Shown piece after piece: positions 30,691 through 44,960 of a DNA stretch of 64,000 nucleotides. The notes beneath the pieces are model-generated. The model worked only from the letters and a program-made list of their open reading frames with translations. It had not been told where the DNA came from and made no database searches. The position numbers and the translations under genes were made by a program. Within the stretch, counting starts at the first letter, position 1, and the number at the start of each line of letters is the position of its first letter. Source of the DNA: Trileptium ribeirensis (taxonomy: Eukaryota; Nematoda; Enoplea; Enoplida; Thoracostomopsidae); the NCBI GenBank assembly GCA_030248225.1, contig JASANE010003332.1:36259-100258 (forward strand), given 5' to 3'.

Positions 30691-33600
30691 ATTCATTGCA
30701 ATATGTAAAATTTCACAACGCTGCAGTTCAATATCAACATGCCGAAACACAGTAAAACAAGAAAATTCTAGATTTTTCAAAATTGAAGATCTAGATGAAG
30801 AATGTAACACATTAGACGTCTGAACGACATCACACCACTCGTGATAACAAACTACAAGGTCTATCCACGTGGTGATAACAATTACTTCAATTACTATTTA
30901 TAAAAGCAATTAATATAAAGACTGAGTTTCCGCAAAACCATGACTTCGACTACCCTATTCCGCACCAGATGCTATTCCGCAATATTACTAGAGTAAACAC
31001 TCTAACATATCTACCAGGGCGGGTCCAGGGGAGGTCCATGAGTCAAATTCCCCACCATCCCCCCGGGGGGTAAATTCTCGAATTTATTGGGACTCAAATT
31101 TTTCTAAATATTTGCGAATATTCCCCTCCGATTTTTTCCAATTTTCCACCACTTCTTATCAATTTCGCCTAATTTTTACCAAAATATTCTACGCGCCAAA
31201 ATTGATTATTTTAAAATTTATTTCAATGTTTTAATTTAAAAATTTGAGAGAATTTTTAAACATTTTAAAATATATTAAATATTTAAAATTTCGTCTGAAA
31301 TCATTAATCAGCATCGTCTGCGAACTATAAATCCATCAGTAAAAAGAATTTAAATATTTTACATTTTTCAGAAAAAGACAAGCAAAGCAGGAACTTGAAA
31401 ACAAATAAGAACCCAATTTTCAATAGTTTTATTATTTTTTTAACACTAGATTATTTTAGTGAAATTGTTAAAACTACCTAAACTTTCAAGCGTCATTTTA
31501 TGGCTCAAACCACTCAGATTACAACAATTATACACCAATTTTAGTACAAGTTTTTCGGCTCTTTTCCTAAATCAGACTTCTATACAATGCATAATCGTTT
31601 CTCCAGAATATTGTCCTAAAATTTTATTTGAAAATAAAAGAATTTAACAGCTTTTAAGGAACATAATTCATTTCTCATAACTATTACATGAGGGTTCTAT
31701 AACTGAGAACATACAGTCAAGGACTGCTCTCATTTGTGCACCCGCAGTATTACAAAAACAATTGGATGGAAATGCGAAAATCTTCATAGTTTACTCTTAA
31801 CAGGCTGGGCGTTATTATTACCAGCTGACGGCAGACGGGGTTTCAGATTGTTTCAATTCAATCCCCCTATGACCTTTTAGCGGTGAAGAAACACAACAGA
31901 ATCTTAAAAGTTGAGTGTCTATATGATTGTCGTTTTATGAAAAAATCTATGCTTTTATTATCTGATGACATAGTATAGAAACGAGACTAGTTTTTCGGAA
32001 ATTGTGCAGTACTTGTGTCAGCGAAACGATTAGAGCCGATTCCGGCCTTTGTGACAATTTCACAGCCTCGCTTAACTATTAGCTAACATGTTTGTAGTAT
32101 CTGGCTCGGCCCAAAAATGTCACACTGGATAATCGCGGCTAGCCAAGCAATGCTTTAGAGCCGCGGCACACTGTGACAAAATCCGGCCCTGCCGCACACA
32201 TCTTAAGGTAAACGATGCATTATTTGAAGTAATTTTCCACAATTTATGCTACATGCCATGTTTAGAAAGTTTCAGAAGATCGAATATCAATATGTTGGTT
32301 GAAACCTCAATTAATTACAGTAATAAAGCAATTTTGAGACAGAAATTCAGCTAGGAGGCTGTCAAACTCCCACTGTCCTTCATCAGTCACTTTAATTTAA
32401 CATTAATTTAATTAGTGTAGAATAACTAACACCGTCGTACGGCTGAGGAGGTTTTGGAAACCGTGCAACCATTTTATCCCATTTTGTAATTTGAAAGTGT
32501 GCCATTTTGGAGGAGCAAGTTTGCTCATCACACATGGGATCTCATAAATTTCAGAAATATACGAAAACTTTTACAAAAGGAACAGGCGGACGTCGTCTTG
32601 TCGTGCTTCTCAGACCGCCACCTTCGGTTTTCTACGAGTTTAGCGGACACTTATGCAACTAAGCATCGTGCTTGTTTTGCATAAATTTCAATGCCTTTCT
32701 ATTTTGTTTTTCAATCGTTACACAAGCTTTAATATTAGCACCTTCCCCTTTTTGATCTGTTAAAATCGCTGCCTCTCGGTCCTACTACACTCGAAAAAGT
32801 TCTAGCTACTTTTATCTTTCCTATTTTTATTCAAGTTCCCGCAAATCATTAATATCATCATCTTAGCAGTCAGTGTTTTAGAGTCATTTTCAAGAAAAAA
32901 TACACTTAAACGTTTATACATATATGCGTGTTTCGCTTATTGTAAAGTAATGTACTATTTTGAGCGAAAGATATCTAAACCACAACATAGCGAAGTAAAC
33001 ATCCGTACTATAGTTTATGTCAAATGCGCGATGAAAATAGTTGTAGTTGAAGATTAGCAATGGGAATAACGATAGTATATTATATATTGAGCGAAAGACG
33101 CTCACTACCTACCACCTTGTTACACATAAACACAAAAATTCCGAACTCTTAATCGCTCTGCTAACGGGACAGATTTTAAAGTTTTCAACTTTATAGTAAA
33201 CTATTCGTACAAAATAAATGCAATGAAAGTACTCGAATATAGACATTACAGCAGTACGTGTATATAAATGTTGATAGCTGACAGCTATATAATCACCGAT
33301 TTTATGCTACTAAGAATAAGCCTTGTTGCAAAATTGGGTTGGCATACGAACCAACGGCTCAGTTATGCGCTCAAAAAGCCGGGTGAAAATGGTCCAAACC
33401 CTGCGTCCTTGCAAATGATCCAATATTTAGCTCTAACCAAGCTACATGTCACAGGTAATGTCTTGTTATAAGGACATACTCTATTTTTAAGGTTAGTTTA
33501 TCATGCGTTATGCGAAACTTTCTGGTAAGAACAGACATTTTTCTCTTGAACATAATAATAATAAGAATAGAAACATTTATATAGCGCCCTTTTCGCCAAA

Positions 33601-34747
33601 GCGTTGCAAAGGCGCTGACACAAAATATTACAGGAAACACAGACTTTACGTACGTACACGTAGACAAAACATAACTGAAAGAGTATACACGTAAACAGAC
33701 ACAACATAAAAGACAAAAAGAACCGCATGCTATCAGGGGGGTCGTAAGCTCTTCACTTGCAAGGAAAAAAGAGTAAGGGCCGATCGTTTAGACTCATTTT
33801 ATTATAAATTCGTCAGTTAATTTTTAATGTTTATCAGTAAAAGTGAGAGGAGACCAACCCTCTAACCTTCTCTTGCGACTCCCCTGCGACTTGGTATTCT
33901 GCGATGTTTCAAACAATTACAAAAACTGAAACATTATACGTGCTATTGCAAGTTTGTTTTGTATAACACATACTTAGATAATTTTTATTATGTATTTAAA
34001 TTAAGCTATCTAACCAATTACAACACCTACAACTCTTCAATTGATCTTCGATATCTGCTGAACTTCTTAAATAATGTAGTTTTGAGGCTATATATCCAGG
34101 TATAATTGATTGCGCGTTTCTTCACTTTTATTATGGAGAACTGTTGAACAAATCTTCTAGTGTTCAAACTAAAATCAGTATGTATCAATTTTGCTATTAT
34201 TGCTAGCACCTTAATTGTTCGTTGCCGATTTGACTCAAATTTTTGCAGCTCAAGAAAACTTCAGTAAATTATCCTTGTGGTATTCTAAGTGTGGCTCTTG
34301 GAAGAATTAAAGCGATACAACTTTAAATTTTGACCAAATCTAATAAAATTGCTGTTTGTTTGAAGCTAAACCAGCTATATCAATATAATGCGGTTTTAGT
34401 GAAGTTGGTTGAGACAAATACTATCGTTGTACATCCACGTGTCCATGATTCGAGTAATTTCATATACACATGGTGCAAATGCCACTGTGGTCCATCAAGA
34501 ACGTTTAGCAACGTATCCATTCTAACCTTTTACCAAACTTCGTTAATTAACAATATTTAACAAATGGAAGCAATGCATAAAGTATACATTATGGTGCCCA
34601 TCGCATATATGGCAAGCGCGAAGATGTATCTCTAAACACGTTTACACTACATTCTCATCCCGGCTAGTATTTGTCGCCATACAAGACATCATCTTATAAC
34701 CTAAAGTGCCAGCAAGTAATGTCACGTCACATAACGTCAGGAACAGT
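30691..34747. other. No gene seen; scattered repeat debris
   Basis: It holds a GGTCCAGGGG/CCCCCCGGGGGG block followed by TTTTGCCAATTT-type words at 31015-31200 and GGCTCGG/GTGACA repeat debris at 32030-32200. Open runs are short and unrecognised. Confidence 0.45.
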
Positions 34748-35240
34748 GGCGAATTCAAGATTTCACGCAGAAGATCTGCATGCGCACAGCCCCCCCCCCG
34801 GGGGCCCGCACGCCTCTGTAGGTGTCACACACCTGAGGCGCCCTACAGGCCGTAAGGCGCCGCACTCCCTCCCCCTCTTCTGTACCCAAAAGTGCAGCAC
34901 TCTTGTCCCGAGGCGCCGCACCCTACCCCTCCAGAGGCGCCGCATCAACCTCCCTTCTCGAGGCGCCGCAATCCCCCCCAAACGCCGCACCATCCTCCCT
35001 AGGCCCCGCACTCACACTATTGAGTTGCCGTAGTCCTCCTCTGGGGCACCAAACCCTACCCACCCCACCCCCCCGTGGCACCAGCGCCTACCCCCTCCCC
35101 TCGCGGTGCCAATTCCTTACTCCGGCGCCAGGCCCGCAAAACAATAAAGCGGCTCAGACCTTCCCTTACCCTGACCGCGATAAGCGGGCTAAATTCGTAT
35201 ACTTCGTAAGTCGGCTTGAGCCGTTTGTCAAACCGCAATA
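34748..35240 (+). repeat. C-rich minisatellite-like block with AGGCGCCGCA motif
   Basis: AGGCGCCGCA or variants begin near 34835, 34854, 34911, 34936, 34961, 34981 and 35001, spaced mostly 19-26 bases and joined by CCCTCCC-type spacers; the block then becomes CCCCACCCC-rich. Its composition contrasts sharply with the AT-rich surroundings. Two overlapping plus frames are open and proline-rich, but this follows from the base composition and I do not call a gene. Confidence 0.6.
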
Positions 35241-35286
35241 ATTTCTATTATCAGCTCGTGCAAATCCATATACATATTAACACCGC

Positions 35287-36094
35287 CACACAGGACAATG
35301 GGAGATGTTTATTGAAAACAACATATTTCTAACAAAAATGTAAAATACATAAATCGTTGAACCGTCGTATTGCTCAGTGCTTACCTAGTGCACTTACTTA
35401 ACATCACCGCGTATTCTTGAATCGACTGTGTTTCTCAGATCAATTTGAAAGCGCACACTTATGCAACATTCTTGCATTATAATAAATATTGTATCTGTAT
35501 CTTGTATAAGCCGGGAGTACTTTATCTGTATTTGCACATTCTATTGGCAAGTACAACCCTAAAGGGCAAGGTCCTCACCACACCACCGCTACGATAACGA
35601 TAAATATCTGAGCAACTATGTAACATCTGTTTGAACTTTTTTGAACGGCCAGTTGAAGGCGCGGGCAGTATTGCTTGCATGATCTAAAGGTTTTTAGTAT
35701 CAACGTTATTCTATTGCCTTCGACCAGTTTTCTGTATGGCCTACAAATATAGCATACACGACAGCATGTCCCAACCTTGAATGCCTCGCTGCCGTCATCC
35801 CTGGTTTGTGACATCACTTGAAACGGCCCGGAACAAAAAAGGATTTCCCTTTTCATTGTCACAAAGTGTTAGGTATACCTTAAATCCATTGTATTTCAAA
35901 GGTTGAGTGGTGTCCATGTTACAGCCGCTGAATATCATGATGTACATTTTGGTGATGGATCGAGTCCCTATAAGCAAGTTTTTACTATCATAATTAGTAT
36001 GTATGCAACCCATGGATCGTCCACTTTAAAATTGACACGGGGGATAAAAACTTTTCCAGAAATTATATGCCAATCGAATCCGCAAATCTATCAC
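35287..36094. other. No gene seen
   Basis: Open runs on both strands (35575-35862 minus, 35903-36187 plus) overlap and share no recognised motif. Confidence 0.4.
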
Positions 36095-36640
36095 CTTGTG
36101 GGTGTTCCAAAATTTGATGCACCCACCAATTTTATGGGAGATATTCGTACCATAAGTCTGAAAATTTGTGGGTCTTGCGAAATTTGATGTGCTCAGTTAT
36201 TTTCCAGTCATATCATAAATTTGAAAATTTCTCTGTGCCATGAACTTGACTAATGAAAAATGCACCAAGTAATAGTATGAGAGGTATTCGTCCCAGAAGT
36301 ACATATAAAAATGCCTGGTTTTGCGAAATTTGATGCACACAGTTATTATCTGGGTCCTAGTCGTACCATAAATTTGAAAATATCTGAGTGCCATGAAATT
36401 TGATGCATTTAGTAATTGTACGGGAGATATTCGTACCATAAATCTAAATTTGATGCACTCAGTTATTTTCTAGACGTACCATAAATTTGAAAATTTCTGT
36501 GAACCATGAATTTGACTAATGAAAAATACACCAAGTAATTGTATGGGAGGTATTCGTGCGTCTGAAAATTCCTGGGTATTGTGAAATTGATGCACGCATT
36601 ATCTGGGTCCTAGTCCCATAAATTTAAAACTATCTGAATT
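36095..36640 (+). repeat. Higher-order tandem repeat, period about 266 bp
   Basis: TTGACTAATGAAAAA-TGCACCAAGTAAT occurs at about 36245 and again at about 36511 (266 bases later). Within each unit, shorter modules AAATTTGATGCAC, ATATTCGTACCATAAAT and CTGGGTCCTAGTC recur, so the array has subrepeats. The GCACCAAGTAATT word also occurs in another small tandem repeat at 48.7 kb. Confidence 0.75.
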
Positions 36641-36960
36641 CATAATGATGAATTCAGGCGTGTGTAGGCGAACTGAGAAACGATACCTTTAACTTGTCTA
36701 TATAATGTTTAAATATATCATAGGTGGCCAACATTTATCAGTTCTAATGGGTCGATGAGGCAAACGAAAAATCGTAGATGGCGTTGGGGATAAATTTTTA
36801 AAATATTTAAAACTTCATAATTCTGCAAAATTTTTGCCCAACATTCGCCGATTATCTCAGGTTTCATTAAAATATTCCCCAAGTTTTTGCCAATTTGCGT
36901 CGATTGTCTTCATTTTTTCCTATTTTTTGTAAAATTTTCTTGGGGTAAAGGGGTTGTGGG

Positions 36961-37617
<657 letters not shown>

Positions 37618-37625
37618 GCTGTGGG

Positions 37626-40077
37626 GGAGGCGAGGAGTGGGATTGGGTGTACAGAGGGCAGTGAGGGGTTGGGGTGGGGTGTCTGCTAGGAATTCAGGAG
37701 AGTAAATATAGTTTGAGGGGGCCTGACACTCAGGAGCGTAAACCACCCCCCGTCGAAATATATTACCTACATATGTACCCGTATGCTTACCCTAAGCAAC
37801 AAAAATCATGATTTCCGTAAAATATAAGTTTACCCTTCTACTTCCTGAAGTCAGTGACATTCACAAGTCTTTCCAAGTTCTAGACAAGGCTAACCATATC
37901 CTACGAACGATTAAGGGATAGCGATAGATATTACTTCAAGTAAGATAAGGCACAAAACATGCCAAAAACACGACTTGTAAATTTTTTGCTATAATATCAA
38001 TCATCTTGATTTTGGTTATTCCACCAATGTATACATTTTTTAATAAAGTTACATCGCGCGAACAGATGTGCGAAATGTATAACATTTAATTGTACGTAAA
38101 CGTGGTTCACATTAACTCATGGCTCATTTTCTGGACGTTTCCAATATGGCTAGTCCTTTAAAATATAATGCGTTTAAATATCGGCATATATTGTTCAAAG
38201 CATTTATCTGTATGTCTTTTTCGTGAGCTACGGTTAATCAACTGAAAAATTGTATACCAAAATCAAGTGGAATTTTGTTGTTTCTGTCTATAACTTGGTA
38301 CCAGCTAAAATGATAAGATAAAAAATTGCCACAGTGCAGATGACGTGAGATAATGCAACAGTCGATGTAATAGTTCGTAGGTAAGAATTTATCAACTATA
38401 TGAGAGAAAAACTGTCATTTTTGGTCTAAATAGCAATGGGTACTGCTGTTGTTACTATAGCTTGAGTATGAGGGCCGGTTTGCGGTTTAAATTATGAGAT
38501 TATGTTCGCCTGTAAGCAGTATATAAGATCGATATTTTTTAATTCGTACACTCTGTGGAACAGATATCCAAACCTAATAATTTAACAAAGATTGGTGTGT
38601 ATTTCACTTCTATAATTTATGATCTTTAAATAGTTGGTACTATTTAGCTGAAATTTTTACTGTACATGTGTCGTTTCTGTGACAGATGGATGCCGTTGAG
38701 TTAATCCCAATATTCAAATATGGTTACGGAATATGGAGTAAGACATTTTCCGTATCAGAATAGTGTTGGACAACGGTCAATTTGGTAGTTAAGTGGAAGG
38801 GCAAGCAAATTTTAGGCCGGCCCCGGCAAAGCGCTAGCTAACAGCCTGGGAAGTTTTTGCACAATTAATTTATCACATTTTTCGTAATGTTTTAATGTAT
38901 AAATACATTGTTAAGATTCGTAACAGCTACATTTGCATTTGACTATTCGCAAACGGCTGATAATTCGGCTAATGGGCTCAAAATAAACCTTTCATAACCG
39001 AGCGAGTTAAACTACGAAAATAGCCCATCTTTTGACCTAAAAATAGAGAAAACAATGTAGCAGCAACCTAATTGAAGAAGTCGTGTACTAAAAAGTTTAA
39101 ATAATTGTAATATGAACAAAGGAAAATGAACTACTTCAAGATCCCATATGTTTGTTATTATTAATGCTTATATCAAACAATTGTCGGTAATCTGGTTTAA
39201 TGCACACGCTGCTGCCTAAAACAGCCGGCAGACGGCTCACGCATACATTATCGACCGAAATTTTCTCATTTGCCTACCATTTCAGACTCCTTTGTGTGAA
39301 ACATAACTGTAGATGATAGAAATTTAGCACTTTATAGTATGAAATATGCCGCATAAAGTATGAATCTTTTATATTTTTGTGTCACACACAACAGATGAAT
39401 CCTATGAATTTGAATATATATTTGTATAAAAAATAATATATGTATTGCACAAATATGCCGACAGCGGGCGCTCATTTGACGTAAAGACGCTTTTTTGAAC
39501 AAATGACGTAACGCTTTTTAGGCTTGCGTGTTTAAGAATAACAATATAACAGTCGATAACTATAGTAATGGCTGCTATTGTCTTGCCTCATTTCGCGATC
39601 TTGAATTTTTGCGTATACAAGGGTTTTGTTATCAAAATTGAAAATATTTACCTTTTTATTTCTCTATAATTTGTTGAGTGTATAATATTATCTATGGCTT
39701 AAAGGACAGATTCAGCAGGACTATAAGTTGTTCTTTCAGCATGCAAATTTGGATCCTGGATTTCTTTATGGCTTAGCTTAAATGTTGGTTTACGACTCTA
39801 TTATCTATATAATTATCACATTCACAGCAAGAGAAATCCAAACTTATACACAGTTGAAAGTCGGCATGCCGGTGGTAACTACACGAGCAGAGAGATTTAG
39901 AAAGAACCGTTGCTTTCCCTATTTTTTCGGAAAACCATTTCTGCATCCCAAAACATCTTTTACTTCGTCACGAAGAAACAACACGTCTATCTTATCGCTA
40001 TCTCTAGCATCCTTATTGTGAAAAATACCTAACCGCTGGCTACCAGCACCTTTATATGCTGGCCTGTTTAACGTTTC
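37626..40077. other. No gene seen
   Basis: AT-rich non-coding sequence; no domain, splice-supported open frame or clear repeat family noted. A plus open run at 39782-40021 is unrecognised. Confidence 0.45.
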
Positions 40078-40212
40078 GGCCCATGTCACCTTTAGTGGCC
40101 GGACGTTATACGTTAGAAAAAAGAGCAGTTTAGAGCGGGGGGTTCGCGAGCGGCAGGCTCCCGACTTAGTCTTAGGCTTAGTACATGGCTCATTTAGGAA
40201 CCTTAGCTAAGG
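40078..40212 (+). repeat. Dispersed repeat, copy 2 of 2
   Basis: Matches 19311-19446 in the same orientation over its whole length with scattered substitutions, including GGCCGGACGTTATA, TTAGAGCGGGGGGTTC and TACATGGCTCAT. Confidence 0.8.
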
Positions 40213-41139
40213 CTTAGCGGAGGAAACAATTTTTAGATCGACACCACCAAAACCTACAAGTGTTATTAACCTATTTGAATACCTGATTTGATACGGCAAA
40301 TATGAAATGAAGTTATGGCTTACAGGAACTACCGAAGTTTATGTTAGGTACTCGGGTATTCGTGTACACGGATAGCTAATCCGATGTCCGAGTAGTTTAG
40401 TCGGGTTCGCTACCCGGGCACCGGTGTACCCGGGTAACGATTTACTACTCGATGCCCATGCCTACACCAAACGTGATCAACAGGTAACCACCGTAACAAA
40501 TGCTACAAAATGAGCCCATCATCATAGATTAGAGCTGTTCACGTGCAAAAATTATTGAGCCCGCGTGTATTCGTGAAAATTGGAGGCTTATCCATTGCCA
40601 CTAATTCATGCAATTTTTTTCGGGCTCGCGAATTCCGCACATTGTAAACCTATATCCGAGGCATTGGAAGTTTATGATTATACATTACAAAAGTATTCTT
40701 CTGTAATCAGCTTTAAATTTTTGATTCTTTGGCAGCCACTGTCACTGTAATAAGTACGCGATGATGCATCTTTGTGACATATCTCGATCCCTCCTAATCA
40801 ACCAACCGAAACAAAACCCTGCAGGTGTTTTGATCTGTTGAGCACATAGTCAAATTGTTAGATTCTATTGTTTCTCTACAGACCCGTGTAATTCTGTATG
40901 TTTATAAACCTCATAGTGGTGATATCTACTAACAATCCCTTTTAGGTCTACGCGCTGAATGAGCTATTCAGCCTTTCAAATCGTGCCAATACAGGGAAGC
41001 ACATAAAGCAGCGAACACTAAAACGAAACTACGAAATTTTTTTAACGTTGTCTACAAAAGTGATCCAGTATATTCTTTAGAGAGCAGCAACTAAAATATA
41101 ACTATCTTGTGTTTTAAACAGCGTCAAACCTGGTTATGC
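40213..41139. other. No gene; one CG-rich palindromic patch
   Basis: At 40340-40450 words such as GGTACTCGGGTA and TACCCGGGTAAC recall the subterminal blocks of the hAT-like element at 36961, perhaps a decayed relative. Nothing else recognised. Confidence 0.35.
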
Positions 41140-41290
41140 GGCGATCATGTTATAATATCCCCGCTGTTTTGGAACTTTTATCCCCCTGTAGTCGCGACGC
41201 TACCGCATAAACAGTCATAGTCACACGCTTATCGCGAATTAATTTCCCACGGTGTATGACGAACCCCTAGCTACAACTTGTTTTGTGTAT
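41140..41290 (+). repeat. Dispersed repeat family B, copy 1
   Basis: Shares with 52110-52240 the ordered words ATGTTATAAT/ATGTTATCAT, AACTTTT-x-x-CCCCCTGTAGTC, AAACAGT and AGTCACACG. Weaker similarity (CTAGCTACCCT, CACCGT words) continues to about 41530 and 52640, so the element may be longer. Confidence 0.6.
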
Positions 41291-43429
41291 CGTACACACC
41301 ATTAGCTAGGAATATTCCGGCAATTAACAGTAACGGGCACCGTCTGTAGCTAATGCGGTGTATTAATTGTAAGTGTGCATTGTGGTTTTACTGAAATCTC
41401 GATATTCGTATCCAAATCATGTGCGTATTGAATAGTTTGCGCCGGACACCGTTGATAAAATTACAAAGAAAGGCACGGTGTACTTGACAATGGCGAAACG
41501 TGGCAGTACCCCGAGCTAGCTACCCTTGAAAAAATAATAAAAAAACTTGTGTCTAAGACACATTGTTGTCGACAGTGAGCCTAAAACCATATGGCGTACA
41601 TAAGTTCCAAACGCTGGGAACCTTAAACGTAAACACCGCATTAAGCGAACATGAGTCTGTCGGACAACGCCTATTAATAAGACCATAACAACTCTGTAAC
41701 CGTGTCCAGTAACGGAAGCAACATTTTCTTTCAAACGGCGCCCAAATAAAGGAAACCGCAAACTCAAATCAACAACGTCCAAATAAAGGAACCCGCTTTG
41801 TATTTTAGAATGAACACTATCTCCTGAACACATAGCACTTCTGACCACGGGATTGAAAAAGTAACTTGAAGTTTCTGAAGAACAATCTCGATACTTTTGG
41901 TTGTGATTTTCACCTGTTAAACTATCAAGGCCACACCTTTAATCTTTTATCGAAAAATGTATAATATGCATAAATATTATATACTTCTCAGCGCCTCTAA
42001 AATATGCCGTCAACCTTTTTCAGGGTTCTTTGTAATTTTTGCATCTGTTTTTGCTCCTCAGCAACAAACTATAAAGCCTAATAAATCAGTTTGTTCTTCG
42101 CCCTACATTTGCTCAACAAATAATTTTGCTGTATACCACAACAAAGTAAATTACTTTAAAACAACAGTAGTGACATTTCATAGCAGTGTATTGTATGTCC
42201 AGACTTTAAGAATAGGGGCGATTGGGTTAGCCCGTATCGTCGAACTCCTGTACCGACCAAATCCAAACCATTATATTTTTTGGTCATTACCGAAAAATGT
42301 AGTGCTGACAATGAAATTAGATGACGTCAAAATAAACCTCATTTACACAACCTTTTTACGTAAACTTACAATATGTTGAACTGCAGTAATATCATATACC
42401 GCTACATGGCACAATGTCGTAGACACACGTTTTGAGCCATCACCGTCCGTAAGCGGACAGACAATGTGTTAACGAGATATGGATTCCACAGACATGAAAG
42501 CTTAGACTCTTCTGTCAGTCTGACACGATCGGTATCTACCCTGGTAAAAATTATTGATAGACGCTGGGGAAGTACAGTTTACTAAATGCTTTACGCTGCT
42601 TTCGTGAACAAGCTCCTTTTGATAAATTTGCTTTCTTTCAAGCTAACATGTTTTCGTCTATTTGAACAGTTGGTACTATTTAGATAAAAGCATGGTAAGT
42701 TTCGATCAATGATAGTTGAGCGATTGTGCCCTCTTTATAAAAAAGTAAATAGGTATGATGGTCACTACACATATTCAGATTGTTCGAAACACTAAAAAAT
42801 TGTTTACATCAAAGTCGGTTTGTGCGCTGATTAGGATGTAAAAGGACCATACCAACGTATTCATTCAACTAGAATAACTCAGTTCATAAATATTATTCGT
42901 CTTAAGCCAGCAGCTATTTCTTATATTTTAATTTTGCAGTGCCTAAGGGTAAGCGTGCTATTTTACAAAGTTCGTCAAAGGAATTCGTGGAAAGGTAATA
43001 ATTTGTTGCTAAATTATCAATTCATTGTGTTTTTGATGGACGCACTGCAATGCAATATGATCCTCTTGTAACAGTTGTTTAGCACATCCAACGAAATACA
43101 AACGCACCATAAAACAGCAAGATTTTCACTATATTTTAAATTTCGCCGTTATGCACCCTGCAGTAGTGTCAATGTGACTGAGTTCAACAAATTTGTTCGT
43201 CAGTTGACGGAATTCAGATGGATGTGTGAGATGTGACATGGTAGGTTGTGCAAAAGCACATAAATAAATTTATATATTATAGTGCAATTTATAGTCGAAT
43301 GTTTGAATTCTGGGTGTTAACAAAATAATCTTACTTTGATACGGTGGAATTCGGGACTGTCGGCTTATAGATTTGTTTTATGTTGCCACCCTTATCTCAA
43401 AATTTTGTTGTCCGAACATCTCCCGAGAT
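41291..43429. other. No supported gene; one 140-codon open run
   Basis: The plus-strand run 41957-42379 is the longest of its kind here but has no recognised motif; a run this long is expected about once by chance in a window of this size and composition. Confidence 0.4.
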
Positions 43430-43685
43430 CTAGTATATTCGAACCTGTTTCCAGCTCTTTGCGCTTAAAAGCGAGCCAGGACGGGGCGTCTTGGGGGTAA
43501 GGGATGTCGGGAGGGGAGATACGCGGCATTGTGGGGGAAGTAAGATGTCTTCTCTGTGGAGGCGGGGCGATAAGACACCTTCTGGCTGGAGGGAGGGCGG
43601 TACTGATTTTCTGATTTTTCGGGCGAGGGGTGTAAGCGTACGGTGCCGCAGCAGCGAGAGCATTGTCCTCGAGCAGCGGCAGTAG
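43430..43685. repeat. G-rich block
   Basis: Runs of G alternate with short A/T words (for example GGAGGCGGGGCGATAAGACA), a strong compositional outlier that may be related, in reverse orientation, to the C-rich block at 34.8 kb. No boundary could be defined. Confidence 0.4.
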
Positions 43686-43764
43686 TAGTTTATGCTTTTA
43701 GATAGTACTAAAAATATCGCTTCTTTTACCATTATCACATAGTTAAAACTGTATCTGTATAGTA

Positions 43765-44300
43765 TCTGTCATGCGAGGATGAAGCGGCGAAAGAGTGTAG
43801 TTTCAGATACAAGTTGACATTTTGTCTAATTACCTGTAACAGACTGGGTTTGATGTATATACCACCCTAAAAACTCTGGAGCCCTGAACGCACTGAAAAT
43901 CCTAAAAACCTCGTCGGCCCGAAACACATCGAACACAACTGAAAACGCATGAACTGTTTGTGGTGGCCTCAAGATAACTGAACCTTCGCATTCGGCGTAC
44001 TGAAAAACCCATATACATATACACCATGCTTGGTGCCCTACACGAATACATAACCAAACCAATGAACGCAGACTATTTCCTGGAAATCAAAATCATTGAG
44101 CCTAAACCCATATAAAAATTTCTGAAAAGGTTTGGAAATGCATGGTCTATAAGTAACCAAACCATAGCATTTTTCATGAGGCCATTCTTGATGGGCTATA
44201 GGCAATACATAACCAAACTACCTAAGACTACTATATTTCAAAAATCGTGGTCATTCACCCTAAACCTTAGGCTTCGAAAATCCGTTGGCCTAGGAAGATA
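43765..44300 (+). repeat. Dispersed repeat family C, copy 1 (long)
   Basis: Begins GTATCTGTCATGCGAGGATG, then CACCTGTAACAG-like, GTTTGATGTATATACC, CATTCGGCGTACTGAAAAAC and TTTCCTGGAAAT. A second internal piece (ATTCTTGATGGGCTATA) is present near 44186. Shared with 44.8, 50.9 and 56.8 kb. Confidence 0.7.
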
Positions 44301-44819
44301 GGTACACCCGGGATGGTAAATTTCTGAAATGTGTAGGAACCATTAATTTTCTCACCCAATTATTGCCAATGTTCTGCCAATTGTACCAAAAAATGTAATA
44401 CAATGTTCACAGATCCTGTGGGTTGGGCCGGGTGGGTCGACACCCGATTAAAAATGGGCCGGACTTGTTGTATACGCGTGTTGTATCGTCGTGTGTTGTG
44501 TTCTAAAAATGTGGTTATAATGGTTCATACGTTTATTTAAATCCGCTAATGTCTTGCGTGCCTTTGTTCTAAAAATTTTATGCACAAGAAACTACACTTG
44601 TCCCGTGTAAATGTTGAGTTTATAAATACCACAGACTGAGATTTTAATGAAGTAACAAAGTCTTTGGGCACAATTTAGGTTTGTTTCCACACATCAAATA
44701 GCGCATTTGATAACGAAATTATCTTCAGTCAAGAGTTGTCAAGCATTTTCATTATTGTAGTCTGCAAATTAAAAATATCTCGTCCGATTTAGTGCGGACC
44801 TTGGCGACACGTGTATTTA

Positions 44820-44960
44820 CTAGTATCTCGTGACCAACGCTGAAACGGAGCGATCTTGGTTTTATCCATAGTGGTATTATGTGTAATCACCTGTAACAGC
44901 TTATGGGTTTTTATACATGTAAAATCCTAATACCTCAAGATCCTTTGAAGTATTAAAGTG
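44820..44960 (+). repeat. Dispersed repeat family C, copy 2 (5' part)
   Basis: TAGTATCTCGTGACC...CTGAAACGGAGCGATCTTGG followed by GTGTAATCACCTGTAACAGC matches the start of the other family C copies, in the same orientation. Confidence 0.7.

Noticed and set aside
34671..35241. Proline- and arginine-rich reading frames, possible disordered protein
   Set aside because: Several overlapping frames on both strands are open only because the block is C-rich; no start, splice or codon support.
41957..42379. 140-codon plus frame as a gene
   Set aside because: No recognised motif, no splice or promoter evidence; a run this long is expected by chance in a window of this composition.
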